A DNA stretch of 64,000 bases from an uncultured Oscillospiraceae bacterium (GCA_900763705.1 CAAFLG010000008.1:23196-87195), one strand, 5' to 3'; positions 8,548-17,365 are shown, counted from the stretch's first letter. The notes: a model not told the origin generated them from the letters alone. Numbers and translations: made by a program.

Positions 8548-9403
8548 CTTCTACCTTTCCGAAAATGCCGAAGCGTTCCCACACATGGTCGAGCTCTGCG
8601 AAGGTGGAGGAAATGTCCGCGCCCTTCTTGCTCGCAACGGCCAGAATGAGCGCGTTGAGCATGCTCATCGGCGCCGCCAGCGAGTCGACGAACGAGATCA
8701 TCTCGTTGCGCACCAGCAGCGAGCAGGACGCCATCTGATTGATGGGCGAAAGCTCGCTGTCCGTCACGCCGATGATGGTCGCGCCGCGGTCGCTTGCGAA
8801 GTGGATGGTCTTGAGCGCAAGCTCGCTGTAGCGCGGGAAGCAGATGCCGATGACCACATCGCCCGGCGAGACGCGGAAGAGCTGATCGAAGGTACCGGCC
8901 GCCCCGCCCTGCACAAGCACGACGTTTTCAAAAATCAGCCGGAAGTAGAAGTTCAGGTATCCTGCGAGGAAGGACGAGGAACGGAAGCCCACAATGTAGA
9001 TCTTCTTTGCGCCGATGATCGTGTCGACCACGCGCTCGAACTCAGCGCCCTCGGTCTGGTCGATGGCCATGCGGATCTTCTCAATGTCGCGCTGTAAGAC
9101 ATTCGTGATGAGATCGGAGCCGGCAAGCTCGCCGTCGGATGCCTGAATACGCTGAATGCTCGTGAGCTTGCCGCGGATCATCTCCTGCAATGCCCGCTGC
9201 ATGCTCGGATAGCCCTCGTAGCCGAGCTGGGTGGCAAAGCGCACCACGGTCGACTCGCTGACCTGCACGGTCTTGCCGAGTTTGCTGGCCGTCATGAACG
9301 CGGCCTTGTCGTAGTTTTCCAGGATGAAGCGCGCGATGAGCTTCTGCCCTTTGGAAAAGCTGCCCATGTTCTTTTCAATATTATGTAAAATATTCTTCGT
9401 CAT
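8540..9403 (-). CDS. MurR/RpiR family transcriptional regulator
   Basis: A 287-residue regulator with an N-terminal RpiR helix-turn-helix (about residues 1-75; LGKTVQVSESTVVRFATQLG is the recognition region) and a C-terminal SIS sugar-phosphate-binding domain (about 125-265; KKIYIVGFRSSSFLAGYL). Such proteins usually sense phosphosugars. The ATG at 9403 follows AGAGGCGAT; an upstream ATG at 9436 lies inside the preceding gene and has no ribosome site. It overlaps the BaiN-like gene by 8 bp and sits in a housekeeping operon with no sugar genes nearby, so its regulon and ligand are unclear. Confidence 0.87.
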   Translation of the reverse strand: MTKNILHNIEKNMGSFSKGQKLIARFILENYDKAAFMTASKLGKTVQVSESTVVRFATQLGYEGYPSMQRALQEMIRGKLTSIQRIQASDGELAGSDLITNVLQRDIEKIRMAIDQTEGAEFERVVDTIIGAKKIYIVGFRSSSFLAGYLNFYFRLIFENVVLVQGGAAGTFDQLFRVSPGDVVIGICFPRYSELALKTIHFASDRGATIIGVTDSELSPINQMASCSLLVRNEMISFVDSLAAPMSMLNALILAVASKKGADISSTFAELDHVWERFGIFGKVEDE

Positions 9404-9416
9404 ACGATCGCCTCTG

Positions 9417-10127
9417 TCACTTTGATTTTGTAGCAAGGATCTCCTGCTCCGTCAGCTCGCGCCACTGCCCCACCGGCAGGTCACCGAGCGTGAGCGTGTG
9501 CTCACGCACGCGCTGCAAGCGCTTGACGTGCAGCGAGCAAGCTGCGCACATCCGCCGGATCTGGCGGTTTTTTCCTTCGTGGATGGTGATGGAAAGCAGG
9601 GCGGTATCCTGCCCGGCCGTCAGCACGCGCACCTGCGCGCGGCGGATGGGCTCGCCGTCGAGCATTGTCATCGCAGCAAGCTTTTTCTCGCATCCGCGCA
9701 CCTCACCCGCAACGCTTACACGGTAGGTCTTGTCGACCTCGAAGCGCGGATGCAGCATCTGCTGCATCCATTCGCCGTCGTTCGTCAAAAGGAGCAGTCC
9801 CTCGGAATCAAGGTCCAGCCGTCCCACGGGATAGACCCGCGCGCCGCAGTCCTTCACAAGCTCGGCGACCGTCGGCCGTCCCTTCTCGTCCGAGAGCGTG
9901 CAGACGTATCCGCGCGGCTTGTTAAGCATCAGATAGCGCTTTTGCTCCACGCGCGCGATCGGCACGCCGTCCACGGTGATCTCATCGCGCGCGCTGTCGG
10001 CCCGCTGCCCGATCATCGCCGTCTCGCCGTTGACGCGCACGCGCCCCTCGGCCATCCATTGCTCCGCCGTGCGGCGCGAGCAAAGCCCCGCCTCGGCGAT
10101 GAGTTTTTGTATCCGTTCTTCTGCCAG
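9417..10127 (-). CDS. RluB/RsuA-family 16S/23S rRNA pseudouridine synthase (probable CTG start)
   Basis: It isomerises a specific uridine in ribosomal RNA. An S4 domain at residues 1-55 (ERIQKLIAEAGLCSRRTAEQ, then RVRVNG) precedes the catalytic domain with YLMLNKPRGYVCTL and the active-site GRLDLDSEGLLLLTNDG. The first ATG (10055) falls inside the S4 domain and would delete about half of it. In frame, the carboxypeptidase stop TAG (10140-10142) is followed by GGA GGG GTC GTT CTG; CTG at 10127 is 5 nt past GGGAGGGG and gives a complete S4 domain. I therefore propose a CTG start and 236 residues. The neighbours are the carboxypeptidase upstream and the RpiR regulator downstream. Confidence 0.85.
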   Translation of the reverse strand: MAEERIQKLIAEAGLCSRRTAEQWMAEGRVRVNGETAMIGQRADSARDEITVDGVPIARVEQKRYLMLNKPRGYVCTLSDEKGRPTVAELVKDCGARVYPVGRLDLDSEGLLLLTNDGEWMQQMLHPRFEVDKTYRVSVAGEVRGCEKKLAAMTMLDGEPIRRAQVRVLTAGQDTALLSITIHEGKNRQIRRMCAACSLHVKRLQRVREHTLTLGDLPVGQWRELTEQEILATKSK

Positions 10128-10139
10128 AACGACCCCTCC

Positions 10140-11261
10140 CTACGCGGCGAAAAGGTTCCAGAGCCGTTCCGCCAGCGGTGTTTTTTTCGTGTTTTTCTGC
10201 GCCTGCTTTTCGGGCGCATCGACATTTCCGGCGCTCACAAGCGGTACTCGTCCGACCTCTTGACCGCCGCAGGAAATGACCAGCTCGCCGAGCGCCTGTC
10301 CCCGTTTTACGGGAAGGTCAAGCGTGCTAGGCAGTTCTGCGCGTACGCTGAGTGCCTCCCCCTCCAAAACAGGATAGAAAAAGCTCTCTTTTGCAACAGC
10401 CGTGACCGTCGCGCCGCCGCGCGCGATCTCCCCGCAGCGCTCGGATCGCTTCACGGCGCATTCGCGCCTGCAAACGGAAAAGCCGTAGTCGTAGAGCGCG
10501 GTGTGATCCGCCCAGTCGCTGCCGTCGTTCAATGTGACGGCGATCAGGCGCATCCCGCCGCGTTCGGCGCAGGTGACGAGCGTTCGCCCCGCGTCGCCGG
10601 TGTAGCCGGTCTTGAGACCGATGCAGCCGGGATACTTTGCGAGCAGCTTATTGTGGTTGGTCATCGTGCGCGCGCCGACACGCGCCGTGCGCGTGGAAGC
10701 GATGCGCGTAAACGTCGGATCGCGCATCGCATACGCTGCAAGGCGCGCCATATCGAGGGCACAGGAATGGTGCCCCGCTTCGTCCAGCCCGCTCGGGTTT
10801 GCAAAGGCTGTTCGCGTCATGCCGAGCTCTTTCGCCTTTTCGTTCATCCATGCGACGAACTGCCTGCTGCCGCCTTCTCCGCCGCAGTGGTCGGCGATGC
10901 ACTCCGCCGCGTCGTTGCCCGAGGGGAGCATCAGCCCGTAGAGCAGCTCCTCCATCGTGAGAACCTCTCCCTCGGCAAGATACATCGACGAGCCCTCGCG
11001 CAGATGAGCGCGCGCGACCGTGACCTGTTCTGTGAGCGCGCTGTGCTCCAGCGCCACAAGGCAGGTCATGATCTTTGTGGTGCTTGCGATGCTGCGCTCC
11101 TGCAATTCATTGCCTGATGCGATCACGCGCCCGCTCTCCGCCTCCATCAGAACGAACGAGGCGGCAGAAGTATTGGGCGCAGCGGCGTGACAAGTGACAC
11201 TACTTGCCATCAAAAGCACCGCAAGAAACAATGAAACACCGGCGCGCAGCATCCGCGTCAT
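10140..11261 (-). CDS. Serine-type D-Ala-D-Ala carboxypeptidase (DacF/PBP5 type)
   Basis: It trims the terminal D-alanine from peptidoglycan stem peptides outside the membrane. The 373-residue protein has a signal peptide (hydrophobic residues 8-22, cleavage near CHAAA) and the three penicillin-binding motifs: SxxK as S60-T-T-K63, SxN as S114-G-N116, and KTG in GLKTGYTGDAGR near residue 213. A beta-rich C-terminal domain (about 275-355) matches the PBP5 C-terminal domain. It lies between gerW and the rRNA synthase; beside gerW and DUF2953 a sporulation DacF role is likely but unproven. Confidence 0.92.
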   Translation of the reverse strand: MTRMLRAGVSLFLAVLLMASSVTCHAAAPNTSAASFVLMEAESGRVIASGNELQERSIASTTKIMTCLVALEHSALTEQVTVARAHLREGSSMYLAEGEVLTMEELLYGLMLPSGNDAAECIADHCGGEGGSRQFVAWMNEKAKELGMTRTAFANPSGLDEAGHHSCALDMARLAAYAMRDPTFTRIASTRTARVGARTMTNHNKLLAKYPGCIGLKTGYTGDAGRTLVTCAERGGMRLIAVTLNDGSDWADHTALYDYGFSVCRRECAVKRSERCGEIARGGATVTAVAKESFFYPVLEGEALSVRAELPSTLDLPVKRGQALGELVISCGGQEVGRVPLVSAGNVDAPEKQAQKNTKKTPLAERLWNLFAA

Positions 11262-11304
11262 AGGATCACTCCCTCAAAAAAGAATGTTCCTATTATGTCC
11301 CGGA

Positions 11305-11703
11305 TCAGTAGATATCTTTCTCCTCGCGCTTTTTGTCCGCAAACTTCTGCACGCGGTCAAGAACCTCCGGCACGAGGTCGAGCACACGGTCGACCGTTGC
11401 CGCCGCGGGGATGGCCACGGGCATCACGCGCGTCAGTCCGTCCTTAACGACGAGGAATGCCACGGGATCGACCTTGACGCCGGCGCCCGCGCCGCCGCCG
11501 AAACGGGTCGCCTCGGTCTTGCCATAGTCGCCGCCGCCCGCGCCGAAGCCGAAGCTCACGCGCGAAACGGGGATGACCGTCACACCGTCGGGCGTGGTGA
11601 TGGGCTCGCCAATGATGGTGTTGGAGTCGACCATTTCACGGATCTTATCCATCGTCGTGTCCATGAGGTCGTTGAGCGGCGTTTTCTTTTCGATGTTTTC
11701 CAT
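11305..11703 (-). CDS. gerW: GerW/YtfJ family sporulation protein
   Basis: A 132-residue protein with the family core: an N-terminal helix (LNDLMDTTMDKIREMVDSNTI), then IGEPITTPDGVTVIPVSRVS, a glycine-rich FGFGAGGGDYG stretch, and VDPVAFLVVKDG. YtfJ/GerW in Bacillus is made in the spore and affects germination. The DUF2953 gene directly upstream is the equivalent of Bacillus ytfI, so the ytfI-ytfJ pair is kept. The 43-bp gap to the carboxypeptidase keeps them in one operon. Confidence 0.9.
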   Translation of the reverse strand: MENIEKKTPLNDLMDTTMDKIREMVDSNTIIGEPITTPDGVTVIPVSRVSFGFGAGGGDYGKTEATRFGGGAGAGVKVDPVAFLVVKDGLTRVMPVAIPAAATVDRVLDLVPEVLDRVQKFADKKREEKDIY

Positions 11704-11722
11704 GAGATACGTCCTTTCTTCT

Positions 11723-12409
11723 TTATGCAGTCAGTTTTTCATCCTGAGTTTCACTTTTTTTGGCGGTCTCCGCCGTGCTGTTTTCCGCCTTGTCGTATTT
11801 GTGCGCCTTGCGGAAGCGGCGATACCATTTGAGAAGCGGAGCAAACAGCGCGCAGGCGATGAAAATCCCGTCCCACATGCGCATTGACAGCCCCACCGTT
11901 CCCTCCGCGCGCGTTTCCTTCGCGCTGTAGTCCATGCGCAGGTGCAGCGAGGGATCGGGGATGCGGAAGAGGTCTTCAAGCTGCGGCATCACGCCCCACA
12001 TCAGGGCGTTTGCATAGCCGTAACGCTGCGCGATGTCTGCCGGGTCCTCGCCGCCGAAGACGACAAGGATCTCGAAAGGATTGATGCAAAGGCGCTTGCA
12101 GGCACGCCTCGCCGTCTCCCTGAGCGCGGCAAAGGCGACGCGAATCAGATCTTTTTTCTCCGCGCGCGTCAGCTTTGGGAGCTTCCGGCGCTTCTTGCCG
12201 GTCTCCTCCGTTTTTTTCTCATCGGCTGCCTTTTTTCTGCCGTCCGGCGCGGGCTTTTTTTCCTTTTCCGGCAGCAGCGTCATGCGGAAGGGGCCGATGA
12301 AGAGCGTCAGCTCCGTCTTTTCGCCAAAGCGCGCCAGTGCGCGCACGCGGACGGAAGCGACGAGCAGCAAAATCAGCAAAATGATGCCGATCACCTTCAG
12401 CGCAGTCAA
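11723..12409 (-). CDS. DUF2953 domain membrane protein (YtfI-like)
   Basis: This 228-residue protein has one N-terminal transmembrane helix (residues 4-20, LKVIGIILLILLLVASV), a lysine/glutamate-rich linker (about 50-85), and a DUF2953 region with NPFEILVVFGGEDPADIAQRYG and LRMDYSAKETRAEGTVG. A second hydrophobic stretch lies near residues 178-195. Function is unknown. It precedes gerW as in Bacillus ytfI-ytfJ, which suggests a sporulation-related role by association only. Confidence 0.82.
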   Translation of the reverse strand: MTALKVIGIILLILLLVASVRVRALARFGEKTELTLFIGPFRMTLLPEKEKKPAPDGRKKAADEKKTEETGKKRRKLPKLTRAEKKDLIRVAFAALRETARRACKRLCINPFEILVVFGGEDPADIAQRYGYANALMWGVMPQLEDLFRIPDPSLHLRMDYSAKETRAEGTVGLSMRMWDGIFIACALFAPLLKWYRRFRKAHKYDKAENSTAETAKKSETQDEKLTA

Positions 12410-12439
12410 TCGACCACCTCCCTTTCCATATCTTCCCGG

Positions 12440-13060
12440 TCAACCGTCCTGCTCCGTCTCGCTCCCCTCAACATTCAGCACGCTGGGGTCGAGGATCGTG
12501 CCGTCTTCGCCCATGCGAAGCTGACCGTCCGTTTCGATGCCCGGCATCTCGGGCAGCTCTTCGAGCGAGGAGAGATGAAAGTCGCGCAGGAATTTTTTTG
12601 TCGTGCGGTACAGCCTCGGCCGTCCCGGCACCTGCAAGCGCCCGCACTCTTCGATGAAGCCGCGCTCCAAAAGGAGGCTCACCGTGTACGAGCTGTCTAC
12701 CCCGCGCACCTGATCGACATAGGCGCGCGTTGTGGGCTGGTAGTAGGCAACGATCGTCAGCACCTCCAGCGCGGGCTGGGAGAGGCGCGCGGTCTTGCGG
12801 ATCTCAAATGCCTTGCGGATGAGGTCGGCATAGTCGGGCGACGAGCAGAGCTGATAGCAGTCCTCCATGCGGACAAGGCGGATGCCGCGCCGCTCGTAGG
12901 CGTAATGATCGCCAAGCTTTTGCAGCACCTGCTCCGCCGTCGGCCGGTCAAGGTCGAGCGCAAGGCAGATGCGCTCGATCAGAAGCGGCTCGCCCGCGGC
13001 GAAGAGGATCGCCTCCACCGCCGCCTCAACTTCGCGCAGGTCCAAAGATTCCAGAGTCAT
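12440..13060 (-). CDS. scpB: Segregation and condensation protein B
   Basis: ScpB dimers join ScpA and SMC in the bacterial condensin that organises the chromosome. The 206-residue protein shows two winged-helix domains: residues about 5-85 (EAAVEAILFAAGEPLLIERI) and about 90-165 (LSQPALEVLTIVAYYQPTTRAYVDQVRGVDSSYTV), the latter being the family hallmark. The acidic C-terminal tail is usual. scpA lies 18 bp upstream and is read first, as in most Firmicutes. Confidence 0.95.
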   Translation of the reverse strand: MTLESLDLREVEAAVEAILFAAGEPLLIERICLALDLDRPTAEQVLQKLGDHYAYERRGIRLVRMEDCYQLCSSPDYADLIRKAFEIRKTARLSQPALEVLTIVAYYQPTTRAYVDQVRGVDSSYTVSLLLERGFIEECGRLQVPGRPRLYRTTKKFLRDFHLSSLEELPEMPGIETDGQLRMGEDGTILDPSVLNVEGSETEQDG

Positions 13061-13078
13061 AGTATTCCTCGTTTTTCG

Positions 13079-13864
13079 TTATAAATTGATGTGCTCGGGT
13101 ACATCCTCGCCGCACTCCACCGTGCAGTCGATGTCGGAACCGGCAAGATGGATGACCTTCTCGCGGCAAAGCTCCAGAACGGCGATAAACGTCGCCACGA
13201 TCTCGCTGCGGCTGCGGCTGCCGCGAAAGAGCAGCTGAAAGCGCGTCATGCCGAATTCCTTCAGCCGGCGGAGGATCTCCTCGGCCTTGCCCTTGACGGG
13301 ATACGGCTCGCGCCGCACGATCTCACTCAGTGCCGCGCTCGGTGGCGCCGAGAGCTTTTCGCCGCGCTCAAAAACCGCCTGCATCGCAAGCACCAGGTCC
13401 GCCTTTTCGTGGCTGTATTCATAGACCTTTCCGCGCTGCATCGGCTCGGGGTCGCGCGTCGTGATGTTACAGCCGAATTCGCCCATCGGCCCCAGCGTCT
13501 TCGTCAGCAGCTTGACGCGAAGGTAGGTATCCTTCTGCGCGCGCTCTTTGAGCGATGCGATCAGCTCGTCCATCTCGCTTTGCGCCTGCTCATCCTCGAG
13601 CGAGAGGAGCATCCGCGTCTTGATGTACATCAGGTGCGCCGCCATCGTGATGAACTCGCTCGCAACCTCAAGATCGAGGCTCTTTCGCTGCTCAAGATAG
13701 GCGAGGTACTGGTCCAGAATGAGCGCGATGGGAATGTCCTGAATCTCTATTTTATTTTTCGACAGCAGGAAGAGGATGAGATCGAGCGGACCTTCAAAGT
13801 CCTGCAGCGTTTCCGCGCTGCGCTCGTGCACCACCCCTTCGAGCTTAAAAACAGGGTTATCCAT
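13079..13864 (-). CDS. scpA: Segregation and condensation protein A
   Basis: ScpA is the kleisin subunit that bridges SMC heads. The 261-residue protein begins with the kleisin N domain (LQDFEGPLDLILFLLSKNKIEIQDIPIALI, residues about 21-50), has a long coiled middle, and ends in a winged helix (VATFIAVLELCREKVIHL, about 225-243) that binds the SMC cap. Starts 5 bp after the M50 protease gene and leads into scpB, so it is the second gene of the operon driven from the promoter near 14.6 kb. Confidence 0.95.
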   Translation of the reverse strand: MDNPVFKLEGVVHERSAETLQDFEGPLDLILFLLSKNKIEIQDIPIALILDQYLAYLEQRKSLDLEVASEFITMAAHLMYIKTRMLLSLEDEQAQSEMDELIASLKERAQKDTYLRVKLLTKTLGPMGEFGCNITTRDPEPMQRGKVYEYSHEKADLVLAMQAVFERGEKLSAPPSAALSEIVRREPYPVKGKAEEILRRLKEFGMTRFQLLFRGSRSRSEIVATFIAVLELCREKVIHLAGSDIDCTVECGEDVPEHINL

Positions 13865-13869
13865 TCACT

Positions 13870-14529
13870 TCATCTCAATACGATCAGATTTACCAACAGC
13901 GAGTACACCCGATAGATGCCCTCGCCGAGGATATTGTCCCCCACGCCGAGCCACACGAGCACAAAAAGCAGCGCCATGCCGTATTTTTCGTAGCGCATCA
14001 GCGCCATGTACGCGCGGTCGGGCAGGAAGGAAAAGAGCACCTTTGACCCGTCGAGCGGCGAGATGGGGATGAGGTTAAAAAGGCCGAGGCCGATGCTCAT
14101 ATACGCCGTCATCAAAAGAAAATCGAGCGCGCCGGCGCAAAGCGCGGTGTTGACATAGTGCCCCAGCACGAGCCGCGCGGCAAAAAGCAGCAGCACTGCG
14201 AGCAGCAGATTGGAAGCGGGGCCTGCCAGCGCCGTGAGCGCCATGCCCTGCTTGGGCTTTTTGAAGTAGCGCATATCGACCGGCACGGGCTTTGCCCAGC
14301 CGAAGCCAACGAGCAGCATTGCGGCTAAGCCGAACCAGTCGATGTGGTGCAGCGGGTTCAAACTCAGCCGCCGCTCATGCTTGGCCGTCGGGTCGCCGAG
14401 AGCGTATGCCGCAAGACCGTGACAGGTTTCATGCACCGTCAGGCATAAAAAGACGCCGATCACGCGCAAAAGCGCATGGGCCAGCGAAGTCCAGTCGATC
14501 GACTGAGCAAGTTCCTGAAAGCTATTCAC
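13870..14529 (-). CDS. Site-2 protease family (M50, YwhC-like) membrane metallopeptidase
   Basis: A 219-residue protein with about five hydrophobic segments. The zinc motif HEXXH is His33-Glu34-Thr-Cys-His37 inside a membrane helix (LCLTVHETCHGLAAYALGD), and a C-terminal NLIPISPLDGSKVL segment supplies the third ligand (the LDG motif). There is no PDZ domain, unlike the RseP homologue at 55-56 kb, so it belongs to the short YwhC-type group. Upstream of scpA in many Firmicutes. First gene of the operon; promoter at 14587-14615. Substrate unknown. Confidence 0.9.
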   Translation of the reverse strand: MNSFQELAQSIDWTSLAHALLRVIGVFLCLTVHETCHGLAAYALGDPTAKHERRLSLNPLHHIDWFGLAAMLLVGFGWAKPVPVDMRYFKKPKQGMALTALAGPASNLLLAVLLLFAARLVLGHYVNTALCAGALDFLLMTAYMSIGLGLFNLIPISPLDGSKVLFSFLPDRAYMALMRYEKYGMALLFVLVWLGVGDNILGEGIYRVYSLLVNLIVLR

Positions 14530-14586
14530 GCAATTTCTCCGTCGTCATTATGCAATTCATGTTCCATTGCACGTTATAATACTTTT

Positions 14587-14615
14587 ATTATATCAGCCGT
14601 GCAGCGCTATTACAA
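14587..14615 (-). promoter_or_regulatory. Sigma-A-like promoter of the M50-scpAB-...-ispH operon
   Basis: On the minus strand TTGTAA (14610-14615) and TATAAT (14587-14592) are 17 bp apart, about 57 bp upstream of the M50 protease start. It appears to drive twelve genes down to the terminator at 3979-4010. The AT-rich gap 14530-14692 around it holds no gene that I can see. Confidence 0.8.
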
Positions 14616-14692
14616 GCCATTTTGCAATTTTTGCTGCATTTTGTTTTCTGAAATGCAGGGTGCTTTTTCAGATGAATTGCACAAATATAAGG

Positions 14693-14728
14693 AAGGAGCG
14701 CCCCTGCCGCATGACAGGAGCGCTCCTT
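14693..14728 (-). terminator. Terminator after metQNI
   Basis: A 14-bp stem (one G-U pair on the minus strand) with an 8-nt loop lies 13 bp past the metI stop. On the minus strand it is followed by a T-rich but interrupted stretch. Confidence 0.72.
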
Positions 14729-14741
14729 GAATCCTTCATCT

Positions 14742-15446
14742 TTACTTTTTGAGCCGCTTGTCGCTCTTGACGGAAAGATATGTGCCGAGCGACTGGAAGA
14801 TCTGCACCAGGATGATGAGCAGCACGACCGCTGCGAACATCACAAGGTACTTGTAGCGGTAGTAGCCGTAGTCGATGGCGATCTTTCCGAGACCGCCGCC
14901 GCCGATGATGCCGCTCATCGCCGAGTAGCCGAGGATGGTCGTCAGCGCGATGGTGAAGTTCTGGAGAAGCGAGGGAACGCTCTCGGGGATCATCACCTTG
15001 CAGATGATCTGCATGGGCGTCGCGCCCATGCTCTGCGCCGCCTCGATGATGTTGGGGTCCACCTCGCGAAGGCTGCCTTCAACGAGACGCGCAACGAAGG
15101 GGAATGCCGCCACCACGAGCGGAACGATGGTCGCGGTCGTGCCGACGGTCGTGCCGATGATGAGGCGCGAGAGCGGGAAGACCATGATCATTAAAATAAG
15201 GAACGGGATAGAACGCAGCAAATTGATGATGACGTTCAAAACGCTCATCAAAGCCTTCGGCAGCGGCAGGACGCCGTCCTTCTCCCCCGCCACGAGCAGC
15301 ACGCCCAGCGGAAGACCGATGACAACGGCCAGCGCCGTTGAAAGGATGGTCACATAAAAGGTCTCCCAGATCGCCTTGGGGAACTGCGTCTGCATGGCGG
15401 CGGTCAGCTCCGCAACGGACTGCGGAGAAAAGAGATTACTGTACAT
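14742..15446 (-). CDS. metI: Methionine ABC transporter permease
   Basis: MetI is the membrane channel of the MetNIQ importer for D- and L-methionine. The 234-residue protein has five to six hydrophobic segments and the ABC permease loop EAAQSMGATPMQIICKVMIPES at about residues 132-153, where it docks to MetN. The length is typical. The start overlaps metN by 11 bp, so expression is tied to the metQ-metN-metI message and its attenuator leader. Confidence 0.95.
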   Translation of the reverse strand: MYSNLFSPQSVAELTAAMQTQFPKAIWETFYVTILSTALAVVIGLPLGVLLVAGEKDGVLPLPKALMSVLNVIINLLRSIPFLILMIMVFPLSRLIIGTTVGTTATIVPLVVAAFPFVARLVEGSLREVDPNIIEAAQSMGATPMQIICKVMIPESVPSLLQNFTIALTTILGYSAMSGIIGGGGLGKIAIDYGYYRYKYLVMFAAVVLLIILVQIFQSLGTYLSVKSDKRLKK

Positions 15447-16449
15447 CGACGCTCGCCTCCTCTACCGAAAGATTTTCAATGCCCTTCAAAAATTCCATCG
15501 CCTGCTCAAACTGCGCGTTCGGCACGCCCAGCAGCATGCTGCCGTACACCTCTTCCGAGAGCTTCTGCGTTGTGGCGGAGATGACGGTCGCGTTGACGCC
15601 CTCCTCCGTTGCAAGGCGGGCCACCAGCGGGATGGATGTGGTCTTCGCACTGCGGAAGATGAGGCGGATGCGGCGCTGCTGCTGCGGGTCGGACACATCG
15701 ATATCCGCGCCGCGCGGGAAGACGAGGTGCCGCGCCGCCGCGGACTTGGGCGCGGAGAAGACGGCCGAAACAAGTCCCTCCTCCACCACCTCGCCGTCAT
15801 CGAGGATGGCAACGTGGTTGCACACCTCCTTCACCACGCTCATCTGGTGCGTGATGATGACGACGGTGATGCCGAGCTTTTTATTGATGTCGCCGATCAG
15901 CTCGAGGATCTGGCGCGTGGTCTTGGGGTCGAGCGCGCTCGTCGCCTCGTCGCAGAGAAGGACCTTAGGGTTCGTTGCGAGCGCGCGGGCGATGGCGACA
16001 CGCTGCTGCTGGCCGCCGGAGAGCTGCGCGGGATAGGCCTTGGCCTTGCCCTTGAGTCCAACAATGTCCAGAAGCTCCAGCGCCCGCTGCTCGCGCCACT
16101 TCTTCTCTCCCCGCAAGCCGGAAAGCTCCATCGGAAAGCAGACATTGTCGAGGCAGTTTCGCTGCATCAGCAGGTTGAAGCGCTGGAAGATCATCGTGAT
16201 GTCATGCCGCGCCGCGCGAAGCTGCGCGGGCGACATGGTATCCAGACGCTTTCCGTTGACAATGACCTCGCCGGCGGTGGGACGCTCCAGCATATTGATG
16301 CAGCGCACGAGCGTGGATTTGCCCGCGCCGCTCATGCCGATGATGCCGTAAACGTCACCGTCGGGAATCGTCAGGGAGACGTCCTTGAGCGCGTCTACCC
16401 TGCCCCCTGCGGTTTCAAAGGTCTTGCTTAAATGCTTCAGTTCGATCAA
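15436..16449 (-). CDS. metN: Methionine ABC transporter ATP-binding protein
   Basis: MetN hydrolyses ATP to drive uptake. The 337-residue protein has Walker A GMSGAGKSTLVRCINML at about residues 38-54, the Q-loop MIFQRFNLLMQRN, the signature [15 protein letters not shown] (about 143-157), Walker B VLLCDEATSALDPKT, and a C-terminal NIL/ACT-like domain (about 262-337). In characterised MetN proteins that domain binds methionine and inhibits transport, giving a second layer of feedback beside the transcriptional leader. 28 bp downstream of metQ. Confidence 0.96.
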   Translation of the reverse strand: MIELKHLSKTFETAGGRVDALKDVSLTIPDGDVYGIIGMSGAGKSTLVRCINMLERPTAGEVIVNGKRLDTMSPAQLRAARHDITMIFQRFNLLMQRNCLDNVCFPMELSGLRGEKKWREQRALELLDIVGLKGKAKAYPAQLSGGQQQRVAIARALATNPKVLLCDEATSALDPKTTRQILELIGDINKKLGITVVIITHQMSVVKEVCNHVAILDDGEVVEEGLVSAVFSAPKSAAARHLVFPRGADIDVSDPQQQRRIRLIFRSAKTTSIPLVARLATEEGVNATVISATTQKLSEEVYGSMLLGVPNAQFEQAMEFLKGIENLSVEEASVDVQ

Positions 16450-16477
16450 GGATGCTCCCTCCTTCCCGTTTTCTTTC

Positions 16478-17365
16478 TTACTTGGCGCTCAGCGCGTCCA
16501 GCGTGGTCTGCTTGCCGCCGTAGAGGCCCATGGGCTCGACGTGGATGGCTGCAACGGAGACGATGTGGGTGCCGTTTTCGGCGTTGAAGTCATCGAGATA
16601 GGGGGTGTGCTGGAAGTAGTTGGCGTCGACGGTGCCGTCTTCGACAACGGTGTTGGGCACGACATAGTCATTGAAGACCTGGATGTCGAGGGTGATGTTC
16701 TTTTCAGCGAGGATGCTCTTCACGACCTCGAGGATCTCAGCGTGCGGGGTCGGGGAAGCGGCGACGGAGATGGTCTCGCCGGAGAGGGCGTCGTAGTCAA
16801 CGCTTGCATCGTAGCCGTCGGTCGGATCGTCGACAGTGCTGACGACAGCGCCGTCATACTTCTCGTTGATGTAGTCAACGACCTGCTGGCTCTCAAGCGC
16901 CGCGACGAGCGCCTTGATCTTGTCGGAGTTCTCGTTGCCCTCCTTCACGGCAAGGATGTTGGCGTAAGCGGAGGAGGAACCCTCGATCACAAGGGAGTCA
17001 TCCACGGGGTTGAGACCCGCGTTGATGGCATAGTTGGAGTTGATGACGGCGTAGTCAACATCCTGCAGGATGTTGGGGATCTGCGCGGCCTCGGTCTCAA
17101 CGATCTCAACGTTGTACGGATTCTCGACGATGTCGTTCTTGGTGGCGGTGATGCCGGCGCCGTCGGCGAGCTTGATGATGCCGTTGTCCTGGAGCAGCAG
17201 CAGCGCGCGGGCTTCGTTGGTGGTGTCGTTGGGGACGGCGATCTGGATGGTGGCGGTGCTGTCGCCGGAGTCATCGGTCTTGGAGCCGCAGCCGGTCAGG
17301 GCGAGCGCGACGGTGAGGACGAGTGCAAGAACAAGTGCAGTCAGCTTGATAGAATTCTTTTTCAT
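16478..17365 (-). CDS. metQ: Methionine-binding lipoprotein (NlpA family)
   Basis: MetQ captures methionine outside the membrane and delivers it to MetNI. The 295-residue protein has a lipoprotein signal peptide: MKKN, a hydrophobic stretch, and lipobox LTGC with Cys26. The mature part shows the NlpA fold, with PHAEILEVVKSILAEKNI and VDANYFQHTPYLDDFNAENG being family signatures. It is the first structural gene, with AAAGGAGAT before the ATG, and lies downstream of the methionine-rich leader described at 17432-17683. Confidence 0.95.
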   Translation of the reverse strand: MKKNSIKLTALVLALVLTVALALTGCGSKTDDSGDSTATIQIAVPNDTTNEARALLLLQDNGIIKLADGAGITATKNDIVENPYNVEIVETEAAQIPNILQDVDYAVINSNYAINAGLNPVDDSLVIEGSSSAYANILAVKEGNENSDKIKALVAALESQQVVDYINEKYDGAVVSTVDDPTDGYDASVDYDALSGETISVAASPTPHAEILEVVKSILAEKNITLDIQVFNDYVVPNTVVEDGTVDANYFQHTPYLDDFNAENGTHIVSVAAIHVEPMGLYGGKQTTLDALSAK

